Positions 7,900 to 8,663 of a stretch of DNA of 8,663 bases are shown here, one piece after another; the first letter of the stretch is position 1, and every line of letters starts with the position of its first letter. This DNA comes from Verrucomicrobia bacterium UBA4286 (GTDB lineage Bacteria; Verrucomicrobiota; Kiritimatiellia; RFP12; UBA1067), in contig DGVK01000057.1 of assembly GCA_002395905.1 (NCBI GenBank), positions 1-8,663 of the forward strand. Direction: 5' to 3'. A program made the translations under genes and the position numbers. The notes under the pieces are model-generated. The model saw only the letters and a program-made list of their open reading frames with translations, ran no database searches and was not told the DNA's origin.

Positions 7900-7941
7900 T
7901 CAATCATCCTTAAAGTTAGTTTTCATTGCATAGTTCCTCCT
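7900..7941 (-). promoter_or_regulatory. Strong SD and 8-codon mini-ORF upstream of KilA-N gene
   Basis: A perfect AGGAGG (7936-7941, reverse strand) overlaps the end of the PIN toxin gene. It lies 9 bases before an ATG at 7926 that opens a mini-ORF encoding MKTNFKDD and ending in TGA at 7900-7902. That stop is 2 bases past the alternative KilA-N ATG at 7905-7907, in another frame. It could be a leader peptide giving reinitiation, a remnant of an older start, or chance. Confidence 0.35.
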
Positions 7942-8317
7942 ATGCACGGAAAGCCCTCGCATCGAGCAGGGGGACTTCCTTGAAGTGCTTTGCGTTTCCG
8001 CTAAGAAGCGTGTCGCCGTTTTCAAGAGCAGTGGCGAAGATCAGCGCGTCGCATACGCCGAGATCGCTTTTCAGCGCCGTGGACTCCATTATGGAAATCG
8101 CGCGGGTTGAGATTTCCGCAGTCACGGGCAATGTAGCGAAGCCGAGTATCGAAAGGAAGCGCTTCATTGAAAGCATTTCCGCCTTGTTCCTGACGCCTTG
8201 CAGAAGCTCCATGTAGGTGACGGAGGAAATAGAGCGCGTTGTCGCCTCGTCTATCGCATCAAGTGCCTTTCCGTTGCCGCGAAAAGCCCATATCATCACG
8301 TCAGTGTCGAAGATCAT
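7940..8317 (-). CDS. vapC: PIN domain toxin, VapC family (type II toxin-antitoxin)
   Basis: This 125-residue protein is a predicted Mg2+-dependent ribonuclease that would cut RNA when its antitoxin is lost. It shows the PIN layout: MIFDTDVMIWAF at the N-terminus with Asp4 (and Asp6), Glu37 in SSVTYMELLQG, Asp90 in GVCDALIFATALENGD, and SGNAKHF near the C-terminus (Asn108 at the position of the fourth acidic or polar residue). Length is normal for VapC. The start at 8317 is chosen because it gives the canonical N-terminus and has GGAGG 5 bases upstream. A longer open frame to 8446 runs only through the antitoxin gene in another phase. The ATG overlaps the antitoxin TGA as ATGA, so translation is probably coupled. 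The two genes would be autoregulated from the promoter upstream of the antitoxin. Confidence 0.9.
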   Translation of the reverse strand: MIFDTDVMIWAFRGNGKALDAIDEATTRSISSVTYMELLQGVRNKAEMLSMKRFLSILGFATLPVTAEISTRAISIMESTALKSDLGVCDALIFATALENGDTLLSGNAKHFKEVPLLDARAFRA

Positions 8318-8562
8318 GCGAACCTCCGCCGCGCACGGAGATTGCGGACATACTCGGTCGGCGACGTAAGGTCGTCGCGGTCCGCCCACATTCCGGCAGC
8401 TGCGCAATCCCTTGTGGACGGCGTATTCGGCTTCGCGTCTTCCCATGCGACCATTACTGCCCAGGGGCGTCCGTGTGAAGAGACGGTGACGCGCTCGCGC
8501 CGAGAGATCGCGCCTTGGATTTCGGGCATGCGCCTTCTGAAGTCAAGCATTGTGGCATTCAT
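8314..8562 (-). CDS. Type II antitoxin, Phd/YefM family-like
   Basis: This 82-residue protein starts MNATMLDFRRRMPEI at ATG 8562. The first half fits the Phd/YefM DNA-binding fold: a short helix, then ERVTVSSHGRPWAVMVAWED, the usual strand pair with the His-Gly-Arg/Lys-Pro turn. The C-terminal part (GMWADRDDL, then YVRNLRARR) is the charged tail that in this group wraps the PIN toxin and blocks its active site. An in-frame ATG at 8583 is possible, but it would lie only a few bases after the predicted transcription start. GGAG is spaced 6 bases from 8562, so that start is preferred. Its stop overlaps the toxin start by four bases. The protein would bind its own promoter and repress the operon with the toxin as co-repressor; this is known for the family and not shown here. 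Confidence 0.85.
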   Translation of the reverse strand: MNATMLDFRRRMPEIQGAISRRERVTVSSHGRPWAVMVAWEDAKPNTPSTRDCAAAGMWADRDDLTSPTEYVRNLRARRRFA

Positions 8563-8591
8563 CTTTTGCTCCAATATGTTCATTTAAACTG

Positions 8592-8611
8592 TGCATATTG
8601 TATCACATGCA
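8592..8611. promoter_or_regulatory. Candidate operator overlapping the -10 box
   Basis: TGCAT (8592-8596) and ATGCA (8607-8611) form a 5-base inverted repeat with a 10-base spacer that contains the -10 box. This is the expected place for autorepression by a Phd/YefM antitoxin. The arms are short, so chance is possible. Confidence 0.4.
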
Positions 8612-8625
8612 GTTGCTTTGTGCAA
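8597..8625 (-). promoter_or_regulatory. Sigma70-type promoter for the antitoxin/toxin operon
   Basis: On the reverse strand, a -35 box TTGCAC (8620-8625) is followed by a 17-base spacer and a -10 box TACAAT (8597-8602). A TG dinucleotide one base before the -10 box gives an extended -10. Transcription would start near 8590, about 28 bases before the chosen antitoxin ATG. Confidence 0.7.
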
Positions 8626-8663
8626 GGGGGCAATGGGTTCTGGAATATCCCCACCTTGGGAAA

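Noticed and set aside
8318..8446. Upstream extension of the PIN toxin frame to 8446
   Set aside because: The extra residues lie inside the antitoxin gene and look nothing like PIN proteins. The ATG at 8317 has GGAGG and gives the canonical MIFDTD start.
1..8663. CRISPR array, tRNA, rRNA or insertion sequence
   Set aside because: No regularly spaced short repeats, no cloverleaf or conserved rRNA segments, and no transposase or terminal inverted repeats were seen. The only long repeat is the paralogous 5' block of the two large genes.

Overview
The window looks like chromosomal DNA from a GC-rich bacterium that carries a type III secretion system (T3SS), although no secretion apparatus gene lies in it. 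The strongest clue is a small CesT/Tir-type secretion chaperone gene between two very large, mutually homologous genes of unknown family. This chaperone-plus-giant-paralogue layout is compatible with a member of the Planctomycetota-Verrucomicrobiota-Chlamydiota group, such as Kiritimatiellae or Lentisphaeria. That assignment is an inference from general gene content, because no taxonomic marker is present.

Left part (1-5999, + strand, about 65% GC where sampled): a putative effector whose 5' end lies outside the window (1-2469), a T3SS chaperone (2536-3006) and a second full-length putative effector (3075-5999). The two large proteins align over most of their length. Their N-terminal coding segments are far more alike at DNA level (about 91% by hand count over 376 bases) than their bodies. 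The second protein has an extra C-terminal module of roughly 90 residues. A potential hairpin with two competing pairings lies between the chaperone and the second effector.

Junction (about 5997-6235): the second effector stops directly against the broken 3' end of a leftward TIGR04076-family gene. That gene has a good ribosome binding site and a recognisable first 77 residues. It then loses its usual C-terminal end and reads through antisense to the effector.

Right part (6381-8625, - strand): a leftward run reading, in transcription order, Phd/YefM-like antitoxin, PIN-domain (VapC-like) toxin, KilA-N-domain protein and GIY-YIG (T5orf172-like) protein. A consensus-like promoter with a candidate operator lies upstream of the antitoxin. 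Gaps are very short (4-base overlap, 56 bases, 21 bases), so all four may be co-transcribed. The KilA-N/GIY-YIG pair is lower in GC than the toxin-antitoxin pair and the effectors, which suggests that it was acquired separately. The two halves of the window are transcribed towards each other.
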